Shown: positions 9,528-17,224 of the stretch, one piece after another
How positions within the stretch are numbered: the stretch's first letter is position 1
Layout of the letters: each line of letters begins with the position of its first letter
NCBI RefSeq assembly: GCF_018127925.1
Contig: NZ_CP072348.1
Coordinates: 1,652,501 to 1,716,500, forward strand
DNA: 64,000 nt
Direction of reading: 5' to 3'
From: Prevotella melaninogenica
Lineage (GTDB): Bacteria > Bacteroidota > Bacteroidia > Bacteroidales > Bacteroidaceae
Made by a program: the position numbers and the translations under genes
The notes under the pieces: model-generated
Database searches by the model: none
What the model was told of the DNA's origin: nothing
What the model saw: the letters and a program-made list of their open reading frames with translations, nothing else

Positions 9528-10124
9528 TTATGCCTTTTTATACATCTTGCGATAACGTGAACCGATGTTAATGATTTTCTTTTCACGTTCTAACTGTGCT
9601 GTAAGTTGATAGGCGTAGGTTGTAGAAAGGTTCAGACGGCGACGGAGGTCGTTAACGGTGATTATCGGACTCTCTTCAAACAACTCTTTTAGTGCAGCGT
9701 TAACGGCTGATTTTATAGGCAGTGTGGATGTACCGTCTTTGTAGGTTTTGTTTTCAAAATCCATCTTTCCTAACGCTTCGTGAAAATCCTTATCGGGGCG
9801 GAACCTGATTTTGCGCACAGCAACATTACGGAGGTGGTGACGATGCGTCTTAGGGTCTTCATGTATGTCGCCTTTAAGGGCAAGCGAGAAGAAGCCGATG
9901 CCTGGCAGATGAACTGTATTCCCACTTTTTAGCTCCTCTACTAATTCTGTTTTTAATGCCGAGATAGTACCGAGAATGTCGGCTGTTGTGAGCGTTGTAG
10001 CTTGTTGGATATGCTGACAGATTCTCTCTATTCTCGTGACATCTTTCTTGATAGGTACGATTCTTAGTGCTTTACGTTGTGCGAGTTTACCGCTTGTTCT
10101 TAATAGTTTGTAATTTACAGTCAT
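9528..10124 (-). CDS. HU-like DNA-binding protein with C-terminal HTH-like extension
   Basis: A 198-residue protein from the preferred start MTVNYKLLRTSG, which fits the usual beginning of long HU-like Bacteroidales proteins; an in-frame ATG 33 bp upstream would add 11 residues. Residues 40-120 follow the HU/IHF pattern (ILGTISALKTELVEELKSGNTVHLPGIG, then RFRPDKDF). Residues 140-198 look like a small helix-turn-helix (TVNDLRRRLNLSTTYAYQLTAQLEREKKI). A role in DNA architecture is inferred. One of the 22-bp palindromic arrays lies about 100 bp upstream of this start. Confidence 0.75.
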   Translation of the reverse strand: MTVNYKLLRTSGKLAQRKALRIVPIKKDVTRIERICQHIQQATTLTTADILGTISALKTELVEELKSGNTVHLPGIGFFSLALKGDIHEDPKTHRHHLRNVAVRKIRFRPDKDFHEALGKMDFENKTYKDGTSTLPIKSAVNAALKELFEESPIITVNDLRRRLNLSTTYAYQLTAQLEREKKIINIGSRYRKMYKKA

Positions 10125-10220
10125 AGCTTTACGTTTGTAATAAGGGTTAATAATCATCTTTTTCGTGAGCCGTTAGTGTGTGAAACGAGTTTCTATAATC
10201 ACATACTTTTAGCTTAGGCA

Positions 10221-10310
10221 GAATTCTTTTCACGAAAGAAAGAAATTATTTACGTGAAAATAAATATTTCTTTTCATGAAGAAAAATATTTTTTTCATGA
10301 AAATAATTCG
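10221..10310. repeat. 22-bp palindromic array, TTCATGAA type, copy 1
   Basis: Four CRYGA motifs start at 10231, 10253, 10275 and 10296 (spacings 22, 22, 21), separated by A/T-rich spacers. The array ends are inverted (GAATTCTTTTCACGA against TCATGAAAATAATTC). It lies upstream of the HU-like gene start at 10124. No coding potential. Confidence 0.85.
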
Positions 10311-10427
10311 TGATTCATGCTGCAAAGATACTGTTTCAATGGTTGCTTGGCAAGTATAAGCTATGTAGTAATGTCTGTATTTGTGCTTTTTTGCGTGGGT
10401 GTAGATTTGGGATGGGTAGGTAAAAGG

Positions 10428-10473
10428 GTAAAAGAAAAGCTCTCAGACCAGCGTGGGGTATGGTCTGAGAGCT
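10428..10473 (-). terminator. terminator after lipoprotein gene (minus strand)
   Basis: A perfect 13-bp stem AGCTCTCAGACCA / TGGTCTGAGAGCT with a 10-base loop is followed on the minus strand by TTTTCTTTT. It ends the gene at 10567-11394. Confidence 0.85.
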
Positions 10474-10566
10474 ATGGTTTGAAAGTAACCCCCTATTGAT
10501 TTACTTTCCGAGTGTACTTTATAGAAGGGGGATGATAAATATATGTAATGATATAAAATACTTTTT

Positions 10567-11394
10567 TTACCACCCGAACTTGTATTGATGGCTACCGCTT
10601 GTCATTGCAGTTGGGAAACCATTACTATTGACAGTCCACGTAAAGTTGTTTTTGTTGCCGTTCTTATCAATAAGCTGTACAGGCAAGTTCTTAGTTGCTT
10701 TTCCAAGCAATCCTGCATAGTAGGCGTATTTCATTGCGCCAATGTCAATACCAAACGTTGTATTGAAGAGCATAATGTTACCCTTGTTCACTATAGGAGT
10801 AGGGGTGACAGTTGACGTATAAGCAACTTTGCAAGTATCTTTTTTTCTTGTTGTTGTTTGTGAGACGATAGTTGTTGTCTCTATTTCAGAGATGTTGCTA
10901 TCTTTATAAGTCAAAGTAAATTTTTTGTAGTCATCTGCTGAATGGATTATATTAATTAGTTGGTCATTATCGTTATAAGTGAACCTCCATGTATCTTCCT
11001 TTGTATTTTCCTTTTGCTCTATCATGCATTCTCTAACAAAACCGTTTTTGTTCAGAAACATTATGTAGAACGTTGTATCTCCATTACGTTCTACTTTCAT
11101 GAAGACATTTGGGATTACAATAGCACGTGTTTTTATGTTATCGTATTTGAAAGATACCGTTTCATCCTTAGTCTGAATACCTGTAACCAATCCTCTGTCA
11201 TCTGTTTGGATAGTCATACTATCCACCTCTTTAGGCATGCCATTAGTGAATACCTTTGAAAGGTCAATTGTTACAGGATCTGGCCAGCCGTCAACAATCC
11301 AGTCATCATCGTTTTTGTTACTGCATGATGAAAAAAAAGAAGTTGCACCTATTACTGCTGCAGTAAGAAGTGCGATTGTAATAGTCTTTTTCAT
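10567..11394 (-). CDS. Lipoprotein of unknown function
   Basis: A 275-residue protein from the start MKKTITIALLTAAVIGATSF, chosen because it begins a lipoprotein signal with lipobox-like FFSSC. The open frame extends 26 codons further upstream, but that part looks non-coding. The mature protein begins SNKNDDDW and has repeated beta-type segments (FKYDNIKT, FTYNDNDQL, LTYKDS) like DUF-type Bacteroidales surface lipoproteins that fold as antiparallel sheets. The function is not recognised. A TATATTTG box lies at 11470-11477. Confidence 0.7.
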   Translation of the reverse strand: MKKTITIALLTAAVIGATSFFSSCSNKNDDDWIVDGWPDPVTIDLSKVFTNGMPKEVDSMTIQTDDRGLVTGIQTKDETVSFKYDNIKTRAIVIPNVFMKVERNGDTTFYIMFLNKNGFVRECMIEQKENTKEDTWRFTYNDNDQLINIIHSADDYKKFTLTYKDSNISEIETTTIVSQTTTRKKDTCKVAYTSTVTPTPIVNKGNIMLFNTTFGIDIGAMKYAYYAGLLGKATKNLPVQLIDKNGNKNNFTWTVNSNGFPTAMTSGSHQYKFGW

Positions 11395-11469
11395 TGTCCT
11401 TTTTTGTGTTATAATTAGTAATTGGCACATTCTTGTCAACTTATTGGCTTGTGCTTTTGTTCTCTGTTG

Positions 11470-11477
11470 CAAATATA
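11470..11477 (-). promoter_or_regulatory. -7 box TATATTTG (minus strand)
   Basis: CAAATATA on the plus strand reads TATATTTG on the minus strand, 75 bp ahead of the lipoprotein start at 11394. Confidence 0.55.
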
Positions 11478-11597
11478 TAAAAAACTTTCTTCAATGACCC
11501 GTTTCTATACTATGATTTTATTAGTTTGGGGTGAAAAAGCCAGCAATTAGCTTTATATCATAGCTTCGCTTTGTTCTGTGTTTCTTTTAAATATTTA

Positions 11598-12587
11598 CTA
11601 ATTTGCTTGGTTGATAAGATTCACCACAACCTTTACCATTATATCCTTTTCCTCTGTTTTACTCTCAGCAATCATTAGGGTGAGGGCAACAAGTGTGTTG
11701 TCGGCAATTCGTTTGGTACCATCGGGGCGATAGAGGATAGCGTTGTTGTTCATAAACCATAGGAAGAGGGTGGCTGCAATGCGCTTGTTTCCATCGCTGA
11801 ACGAGTGGTTCTTAGTGACAAGATAGAGAAGCATAGCTGCTTTCTCCTCCACACTCGGATAAAGTTCCGTACCATTAAAGGTCTGATAGATTTGTCCGAT
11901 AGAACTTTTGAAGGACTCATCCTTTTCATTACCAAAGAGTACAGAACCACCAAACTTCTGTCGAAGCATATCTATCTCGTGCATAGCATTCTCGTATGTA
12001 GCATGGAAGGGTTCTTCTTTGGTGGTCTTAGCGATATGGAGTCGCTGGTAATCATAGTTATCGAGCGTGTCGAGTGCGTATGTATAGTCTACTACAACAT
12101 CAAAGAGCGCGTTACTTTCATCTGTTGTCTTTGTGGGTTGTTGCTGGATAGCTCTGCCTAATACTTGTATGAGTTGGCGCAGTTCTGCAATCTGATGTTT
12201 GCGAATGTTCTCGTTGATAGCATAGCCTTTGACAAGATATTGCTTAAGAACAGAGTTTGCCCATTGGCGGAAACGAGTAGCATTCTTACTGTTCACACGG
12301 TAGCCTACAGAAAGGATAGCATCTAAGTTATAATATTTCGTATTGTAACTTTGTCTACCATCGTTACCCATGTGTTCCAAAATGGAACATGTGCTTTCTT
12401 CGGTTAATTCCTCTGAAGCATAAATATTCTTCAAGTGCTTTGTTATGGCTGGTCTCTTTGTACCAAATAGTTCAGCTATCTGTTTCTGTGTTAGCCACAC
12501 AGTTTCATGTTCCAACTTTACATCAAGTTGGGTCTTACCATCTTCACTTTGATAGATGATAATTTTGTCGTTTAGGTTTTCAGTCAT
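11598..12587 (-). CDS. RhuM-Fic/Doc fusion protein
   Basis: A 329-residue protein with two domains. Residues 10-120 are RhuM-like (ETVWLTQKQIAELFGTKRPAI, then YNLDAILSVGYRVNSKNATRFRQW), containing a helix-turn-helix-like stretch. Residues 190-320 form a Fic/Doc domain with the active-site motif HSFSDGNKRIAA. The GNKR form, with Lys where many Fic enzymes have Gly, is typical of Doc-type enzymes that phosphorylate a target instead of AMPylating it. It is cytosolic. No antitoxin gene is visible next to it, so control may be internal. It lies downstream of the permease gene on the same strand. Confidence 0.85.
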   Translation of the reverse strand: MTENLNDKIIIYQSEDGKTQLDVKLEHETVWLTQKQIAELFGTKRPAITKHLKNIYASEELTEESTCSILEHMGNDGRQSYNTKYYNLDAILSVGYRVNSKNATRFRQWANSVLKQYLVKGYAINENIRKHQIAELRQLIQVLGRAIQQQPTKTTDESNALFDVVVDYTYALDTLDNYDYQRLHIAKTTKEEPFHATYENAMHEIDMLRQKFGGSVLFGNEKDESFKSSIGQIYQTFNGTELYPSVEEKAAMLLYLVTKNHSFSDGNKRIAATLFLWFMNNNAILYRPDGTKRIADNTLVALTLMIAESKTEEKDIMVKVVVNLINQAN

Positions 12588-12630
12588 GTTGTTTAGGTTT
12601 ATAGTTGTTAGTCGATAGGCGAGGGATAGC

Positions 12631-13863
12631 TTAATCCCTCGTCAGTTTACGACTCATATAACGTACGGGATACCACACAGAAAGCCAGCCAACAAGGATA
12701 ACTGTGAGGAAGATTGTAATGATATCTTCGGGGTGAACGCTAATAGGATAGGCATTGACAACAAAGTTTCCTGCTTGATCACCAAGCTGTACAAGACCGT
12801 ATGTCTGTTGTAACCAGCAAAGTAATAAGCCAAGTGCAATACCAATGACAGCACCAGCAGCAGAAATCATTCTACCTTCAAAGAGGAAGATACGACGTAT
12901 CTGACTATCTGTAGCACCGAGGTTACGCAAGGTGATGACATCATTCTTCTTGTCGATGATGAGCATAGAGAGTGAACCAATGATGTTAAAGCATGCCACC
13001 ATGAGGATAAACGTGAGGAAAATATAGGCAAAGAGCTTCTCTATACGCATGATATTAAACGTGTCAGCTTGCTGTTCATAGCGGTCTAACACCTTATATT
13101 TATCACCGAGAAGGGTTTGTATTTCGTCCTTGGTTTTGTCAATATCGACACCAGGTCTCATGCGTAATTCAAGTGAAGTAATCTCTCCCTGTCGGTTGAA
13201 GATACGACGTGCGAACTCAAGGGAGGTGATAATATACCCCTTATCATACTTCAGCTGCTTCACTTGGAAAAGTGCTCCTGGCGATATCAATGAGTCTTTT
13301 ACAAAGGCATTTGTTGGGTCAGAAGCATCATACTGTCCCTCACGTTGGGGCGCATAGATGTGTAAGTAGTCTGGCCATGCAACTCCAGTACCGAGGTCTT
13401 GTGCCAATCTAATACCGAGAACGCCATATTGCAGGTTGGCTGTATGAAGTCTGAAATCGCCCTCACCATATAGAATATTGCTGATATGTGTCAGCGAGTC
13501 GAAGTTATCTTCCACACCCTTCACGTTCACCATTGCCTGTTTATCATGATAGACAGCCAATGCTTGGTCCTCCACACACTCCGTAGCAACCTCTACAGTG
13601 GGCAGATGTTTTACTTTTAGGAGCAATGGATCGTTAGCTGTCATAGCCTTACCCTTCGTAGCTTCAACCTTAATTTGTGGGTCAAAGTTGGTGAAGAAGG
13701 ATGCAACAAGGTCGGAGAAGCCATTAAATCCACTTAATACAACGACCAATGCCATGGTTGCCACCGACACACCGAGTACGGAGATGAGGCTGATAACGTT
13801 AATGGCATGTGTGCTCTTCTTTGAGAAGAGGTAACGGCGAGCAATGTAAAAAGGGAAGTTCAT
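12631..13863 (-). CDS. ABC transporter permease, LolC/LolE type
   Basis: A 410-residue inner-membrane protein. It has an N-terminal transmembrane helix with MNFPFYIARRYLFSKKSTHAINVIS and VLGVSVATMALVVVLSGFNG, a periplasmic domain of about 200 residues, then three C-terminal helices in an FtsX-like region (FIL..CFNIIGSLSMLIIDKKND and the LRNLGATDSQIRRIF coupling loop). This is the architecture of the lipoprotein-releasing Lol permease, which moves lipoproteins to the outer membrane. The partner ATPase is not in the window. It lies downstream of rbfA, separated by G-rich repeats. Confidence 0.85.
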   Translation of the reverse strand: MNFPFYIARRYLFSKKSTHAINVISLISVLGVSVATMALVVVLSGFNGFSDLVASFFTNFDPQIKVEATKGKAMTANDPLLLKVKHLPTVEVATECVEDQALAVYHDKQAMVNVKGVEDNFDSLTHISNILYGEGDFRLHTANLQYGVLGIRLAQDLGTGVAWPDYLHIYAPQREGQYDASDPTNAFVKDSLISPGALFQVKQLKYDKGYIITSLEFARRIFNRQGEITSLELRMRPGVDIDKTKDEIQTLLGDKYKVLDRYEQQADTFNIMRIEKLFAYIFLTFILMVACFNIIGSLSMLIIDKKNDVITLRNLGATDSQIRRIFLFEGRMISAAGAVIGIALGLLLCWLQQTYGLVQLGDQAGNFVVNAYPISVHPEDIITIFLTVILVGWLSVWYPVRYMSRKLTRD

Positions 13864-14090
13864 GATGGGTGATGGGTGTTGAGTGTTGGGTGATGAGGGA
13901 TAGGGTGTTGGGTGTTGAATGATGGGTGTGTAGGGTGTTGGGTGTTGAATGTTGGGTGATGATGAATTGATAAATGGGGAGGGTGGGTTTCTTAATAGGC
14001 TTTGGTACCTATCTACTAATCGTCAATACCAACCTCTTAATACTTATCAACAATTCATCAACACCCAACATTAAACACCCATCACCCACC
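13864..14090. repeat. GGGTGTTG-type degenerate repeats with inverted arm
   Basis: 13864-13965 is a run of GGGTGTTG and GGGTGATG words (one segment repeats at 30 bp: 13901 and 13931). 14047-14090 carries the complement-type words (CAACACCCAACA, ACCCATCACCCACC), so the two arms can pair. This fills the gap between the permease gene and rbfA. Similar words occur at 176-215, 14511-14735 and 26107-26241. Confidence 0.7.
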
Positions 14091-14092
14091 TC

Positions 14093-14428
14093 CTACTTCT
14101 TTAGTAACTCATCAATGCGCTCCAAATAGTCGAGGGAGTCGTCAATGAAGAAGCGTAGCTCTGGGATGATACGCAGCTGATTATGCACACGCTGACCTAA
14201 GTCGTAGCGGATAGTCTTCTCATTAGCATTGATGTTTTTCAGTATTTCATCGCCCTTTTCAGATGGGAAGATACTGAGGTAGGCGGTACAGATACTGAGG
14301 TCTGGACTCACCTTTACACGTGTTACACTAACCAAAACACCATGCATCATACGTGTCTGTGTTTGGAAAATACTTGCTAACTCTTTCTGAAGGAGGCGTG
14401 ATATGCGGTTTTGTCTTGTCTCTTGCAT
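14093..14428 (-). CDS. rbfA: Ribosome-binding factor A
   Basis: A 111-residue KH-like protein that binds the 30S subunit during 16S rRNA maturation. Diagnostic segments are RQNRISRLLQKELASIFQ at the N terminus, VSVTRVKVSPDLS.. AYLSIFP in the middle, and IRYDLGQRVHNQLRIIPELRFFIDDSLDY near the end. Length and ends match the family. A Bacteroidetes promoter lies at 14457-14464. Confidence 0.95.
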   Translation of the reverse strand: MQETRQNRISRLLQKELASIFQTQTRMMHGVLVSVTRVKVSPDLSICTAYLSIFPSEKGDEILKNINANEKTIRYDLGQRVHNQLRIIPELRFFIDDSLDYLERIDELLKK

Positions 14429-14456
14429 TGTCTTATCTATTTATTGTTTTATCCTG

Positions 14457-14464
14457 CAAAGGTA
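14457..14464 (-). promoter_or_regulatory. Promoter of rbfA
   Basis: CAAAGGTA on the plus strand reads TACCTTTG on the minus strand; a TTTG box lies 20 bp further upstream (14485-14488). Confidence 0.7.
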
Positions 14465-14510
14465 CTGAAAGTTTGAAAAACCCACAAACTTTTATGCTGA
14501 AGTGTGGGGT

Positions 14511-14735
14511 GGGGTGATGGGTGTTGGATGTTGGGTGGTGATGAAATGTTATGGTGGGTGATAGTTGTTGGGTGTTGGTTGGTGATGAAATGTTATGGTG
14601 GGTGATAGTTGTTGGATGTTGGTTGGTGATGAAATGTGATTGTGGGTGATAGTTGTTGGGTGTTTGGTGGTGATGAAATGTTATGGTGGGTGATAGTTGT
14701 TGGATGTTGGTTGGTGATGAAATGCGGATGTTTGA
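14511..14735. repeat. 44-bp G-rich tandem repeat, five units
   Basis: GGTGATGAAATG recurs at 14537, 14581, 14625, 14669 and 14713, exactly 44 bp apart each time. Between these words lies GTGGGTGATAGTTGTTGG. The unit equals two 22-bp steps. The plus strand is strongly G-rich. No gene is supported here, although spurious ORFs run through it. Confidence 0.9.
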
Positions 14736-14769
14736 GGATGGAAGTTGGGCTTTGGATGTTTAGTGTTGA

Positions 14770-14845
14770 GGCTCCGCACATGTTGTGCGAACGCCCCGCA
14801 CGTGTGGTGCGGATGGTAAGCACCAGTGGTGTTGAGGGCTAAACA
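14770..14845. repeat. 22-bp palindromic array, GCAC..GTGC type, copy 1
   Basis: GCAC words at 14776, 14798 and 14820 are 22 bp apart, each opening a palindrome with GTGC or GTGT (for example GCACGTGTGGTGC). The right end, GATGGTAAGCACCAGTGGTG, recurs in copy 2 near 63224. Confidence 0.85.
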
Positions 14846-14920
14846 AATTGCTATCGGTTATGAAACTAAATGCAACGAATGGATTATAAAATCGTCATAT
14901 TTATCCCTTTGTGGTAATTA

Positions 14921-14958
14921 CTCCCCTCTCCTTTCGGAGAGGGGTTGGGGGTGAGGCT
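14921..14958. repeat. CTCCCCTCTCC..GGAGAGGGG intergenic repeat, copy 1
   Basis: CCCCTCTCCTTTCGGAGAGG forms a hairpin, followed by GGTTGGGGGTGAGGC. An inverted copy lies at 39149-39187 and the similarity extends to the flanking GGTAATTAC. This motif is common between genes in many Bacteroidetes (recalled, not checked). Confidence 0.75.
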
Positions 14959-14973
14959 TTGGGGGAGAGTTTT

Positions 14974-15639
14974 TTATTTCTTCCTAATCAGCGTTAAGCC
15001 ATCGCGTAATGGGAGAATAACCTTTTCGATTCGGTCGTCTTTAGCAATAAAGTCATTGAAACGGCGGATGCCAATCGTTTGTTGGTCGTGGTCGTAGGCT
15101 GGGTCGATGACGTGCCAATCCCACAATGTGTTGTCAGCGAGGATATAGCCACCGGGACGGATGATGGGCAGCAGTTTCTCATACACCTCCGTATAATATC
15201 GTTTGTCACCATCAACGAAAGCCATGTCAAACATAATCCCCAACTTTGGAGCCTCTTCTGCCGCATCACCGATGCGAAAGTCAATCTTATCCGCAACAGG
15301 CGATCCTTCAATCCATGGACGGGTGAAATCTTCCATCTCGTCATTGATTTCAAAGGTATAGAGTTTGCCCCCTTCCTCCAATCCCTCTGCCATACAGATA
15401 GCCGAGTATCCACTGAAAGTACCCACTTCGAGGATATTCTTAGGACGTATCATCTGTACAAGCATCTTCAAGAGACGACCTTGCAGGTGTCCGCTTGCCA
15501 TACGTCCGTGAATAGTATGAATATTTGTGGCACGATAAAGGCGGTATAGATAATCGCCTTCTGGGTCGATATGCGAGGCAAGATAGGCATCGCAGCCCGC
15601 CTCATCGGTGAGGGAAGTATAGGTGTTGGTTGTTGGCAT
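14974..15639 (-). CDS. O-methyltransferase, class I SAM-dependent
   Basis: A 221-residue cytosolic methyltransferase of the caffeoyl-CoA/catechol O-methyltransferase family. The SAM site is ILEVGTFSGYSAICMAEGL (near 80-98), with acidic loop YTFEINDEM. The metal and catalytic residues lie in MAFVDGDKRYY (near 140) and ILADNTLWDWHV. The natural substrate is unknown. It precedes aroQ's stop on the same strand but is separated from aroQ by 32 bp (aroQ is upstream in transcription), so the two may be cotranscribed. Confidence 0.85.
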   Translation of the reverse strand: MPTTNTYTSLTDEAGCDAYLASHIDPEGDYLYRLYRATNIHTIHGRMASGHLQGRLLKMLVQMIRPKNILEVGTFSGYSAICMAEGLEEGGKLYTFEINDEMEDFTRPWIEGSPVADKIDFRIGDAAEEAPKLGIMFDMAFVDGDKRYYTEVYEKLLPIIRPGGYILADNTLWDWHVIDPAYDHDQQTIGIRRFNDFIAKDDRIEKVILPLRDGLTLIRKK

Positions 15640-15671
15640 GGCTTATAATGGTGATGATGAGCGTTGAAAGG

Positions 15672-16091
15672 TTATAGGAGTGACAAAGCCTCTATAGCCA
15701 ATCTGTAGCTGTTAAGACCAAAGCCCTGAATAGTTCCCTTGCAAGCTGGGGCAATCATTGAGTGTCGACGGAAGTCCTCACGGTCGTTAACATTACTGAT
15801 ATGCACCTCAATCACTGGCGTTTGTAGAGAGCGGATGCAATCTAAAAGCGCAATACTTGTATGCGTATAAGCCCCAGCATTGAGGATAATGCCATCATAT
15901 GAGAAGCCAGTCTCCTGCAGTTTGTTGATGAGTTCGCCCTCAACATTACTTTGATAATAGTCAATGGTACTGTTAGGGTAGCTTTCACGTAGTTGTGAAA
16001 GGAAGGTGTCCATAGACATACTACCATATATTTCAGGTTCACGCACCCCTAACAGGTTCAAGTTAGGACCATTAATAATGATTACTTTCAT
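15672..16091 (-). CDS. aroQ: 3-dehydroquinate dehydratase, type II
   Basis: A 139-residue enzyme of the shikimate pathway that converts 3-dehydroquinate to 3-dehydroshikimate. It begins MKVIIINGPNLNLLGVREPE with the flexible catalytic loop, and has ILNAGAYTHTSIALLDCI and VIEVHISNVNDREDFRRHS, the latter containing the catalytic His. Length is standard. It is divergent from xerD, with about 75 bp between them. Confidence 0.95.
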   Translation of the reverse strand: MKVIIINGPNLNLLGVREPEIYGSMSMDTFLSQLRESYPNSTIDYYQSNVEGELINKLQETGFSYDGIILNAGAYTHTSIALLDCIRSLQTPVIEVHISNVNDREDFRRHSMIAPACKGTIQGFGLNSYRLAIEALSLL

Positions 16092-16123
16092 ATCTCTTTC
16101 TTCTCAAATATCGTTTTTTAATG

Positions 16124-16131
16124 TATCTTTG
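16124..16131 (+). promoter_or_regulatory. Promoter of xerD
   Basis: TATCTTTG lies 36 bp ahead of the xerD start. Confidence 0.65.
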
Positions 16132-16166
16132 CATGTAAATTGCAGTATGCAAAAATAAGAAATTAA

Positions 16167-17111
16167 ATGGAAACAGGCAAGAATTCAAAGGATATTGTCA
16201 GCCGTTACCGTCGTTATCTGAAGTTAGAGAAAGGCTACTCGGCTAATACGTTGGATGCTTATATGCGTGATGTGGATAAGCTCTTTCGCTATCTTGCTGT
16301 GGAACAGGTCGATGTGTTGGATGTGAAGTTAGAAGATTTAGAACACTTTGCAGCCTTTATCTCCGACCTTGGCATTGGTCCTCGCTCTTTGGCACGCATT
16401 CTCAGTGGGGTGCGCCAGTTCTATCGTTTCCTCGTTATTGATGGTTATTTGGAAGTAGACCCGACTGAGTTGTTAGAGTCGCCAAAGCAACCTGACCACT
16501 TGCCAGAGGTTCTTTCCACAGCAGAAGTTGACCTCTTAGAGCAGGCGATAGACCTGTCAAAGTGGGAAGGACACCGCAATCATGCCATTATCGAAGTCTT
16601 GTTCTCTTGTGGACTGCGTGTGTCAGAGCTCACCAATCTAAAGCTTTCCAACCTATATATTGAAGAACAGTATATCCGAGTGATGGGTAAAGGTTCGAAG
16701 GAACGCTTGGTGCCAATCTCACCGCGTGCTTTAGATGAACTAAACTATTGGTTTGCCGATCGTAATGTAATGAAAATCAAACCCGGAGAGGAGGACTATG
16801 TCTTCCTAAATCGCCGTGGACATCATCTTACTCGTACGATGATTCTCATCATGATTAAGCGATATGCGGTTGAAGCTGGTATCAAGAAAACAATTTCTCC
16901 ACACACCCTTCGTCACTCCTTTGCCACTTCCTTGCTCGAAGGTGGTGCCGACTTGCGTGCTATTCAGGCAATGTTAGGACACGAAAGTATCGGTACAACA
17001 GAGATTTATACCCATATTGATACCTCCACGCTACGGCATGAAATTCTCGAACATCACCCTCGTAACATCCAGTATAATGAACGTCAGCAGATGGACTTAT
17101 TGACAGAATAA
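16167..17111 (+). CDS. xerD: Tyrosine recombinase XerD
   Basis: A 314-residue site-specific recombinase for resolving chromosome dimers at dif with XerC and FtsK. It has an N-terminal core-binding domain (YLKLEKGYSANTLDAYMRDV) and a catalytic domain with Arg in SCGLRVSELTNL, the His-x-x-Arg box in SPHTLRHSFATSLLEGGADL, and the GHESIGTTEIYTH region leading to the nucleophilic Tyr. Length and the single-copy housekeeping context argue for XerD rather than a mobile-element integrase. Confidence 0.9.
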   Translation: METGKNSKDIVSRYRRYLKLEKGYSANTLDAYMRDVDKLFRYLAVEQVDVLDVKLEDLEHFAAFISDLGIGPRSLARILSGVRQFYRFLVIDGYLEVDPTELLESPKQPDHLPEVLSTAEVDLLEQAIDLSKWEGHRNHAIIEVLFSCGLRVSELTNLKLSNLYIEEQYIRVMGKGSKERLVPISPRALDELNYWFADRNVMKIKPGEEDYVFLNRRGHHLTRTMILIMIKRYAVEAGIKKTISPHTLRHSFATSLLEGGADLRAIQAMLGHESIGTTEIYTHIDTSTLRHEILEHHPRNIQYNERQQMDLLTE

Positions 17112-17176
17112 TCTTTATTGATACTTTGTTAAGATATAAAAAATAAAAAAAACGGATTGCGTAACGGATTTTTATG

Positions 17177-17184
17177 TATCTTTG
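17177..17184 (+). promoter_or_regulatory. Promoter of M16 protease gene
   Basis: TATCTTTG with TTG at 17157-17159 lies 40 bp ahead of the start codon. Confidence 0.7.
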
Positions 17185-17224
17185 CGCCATAAAACTAATA
17201 TTACAATAACAAACAACGTTTAAG

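Noticed and set aside
10221-10310. CRISPR-like array (regular short repeats and spacers)
   Set aside because: Units are only 22 bp with no long conserved repeat or unique spacers of 30 bp or more, and no cas genes are in the window.
10317-10499. Small plus-strand ORF of 60 codons
   Set aside because: It starts at the edge of a repeat array and runs through the minus-strand terminator hairpin; no recognisable protein feature.
14593-14842. ORFs on both strands in the G-rich tandem repeat
   Set aside because: Open frames arise from the 44-bp repeat, whose length and low stop content keep frames open; the products are repeats of one peptide with no promoter.
16167-17111. Integrase of a mobile element
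   Set aside because: Length, motifs and housekeeping context fit XerD; no attachment repeats or cargo genes are adjacent.
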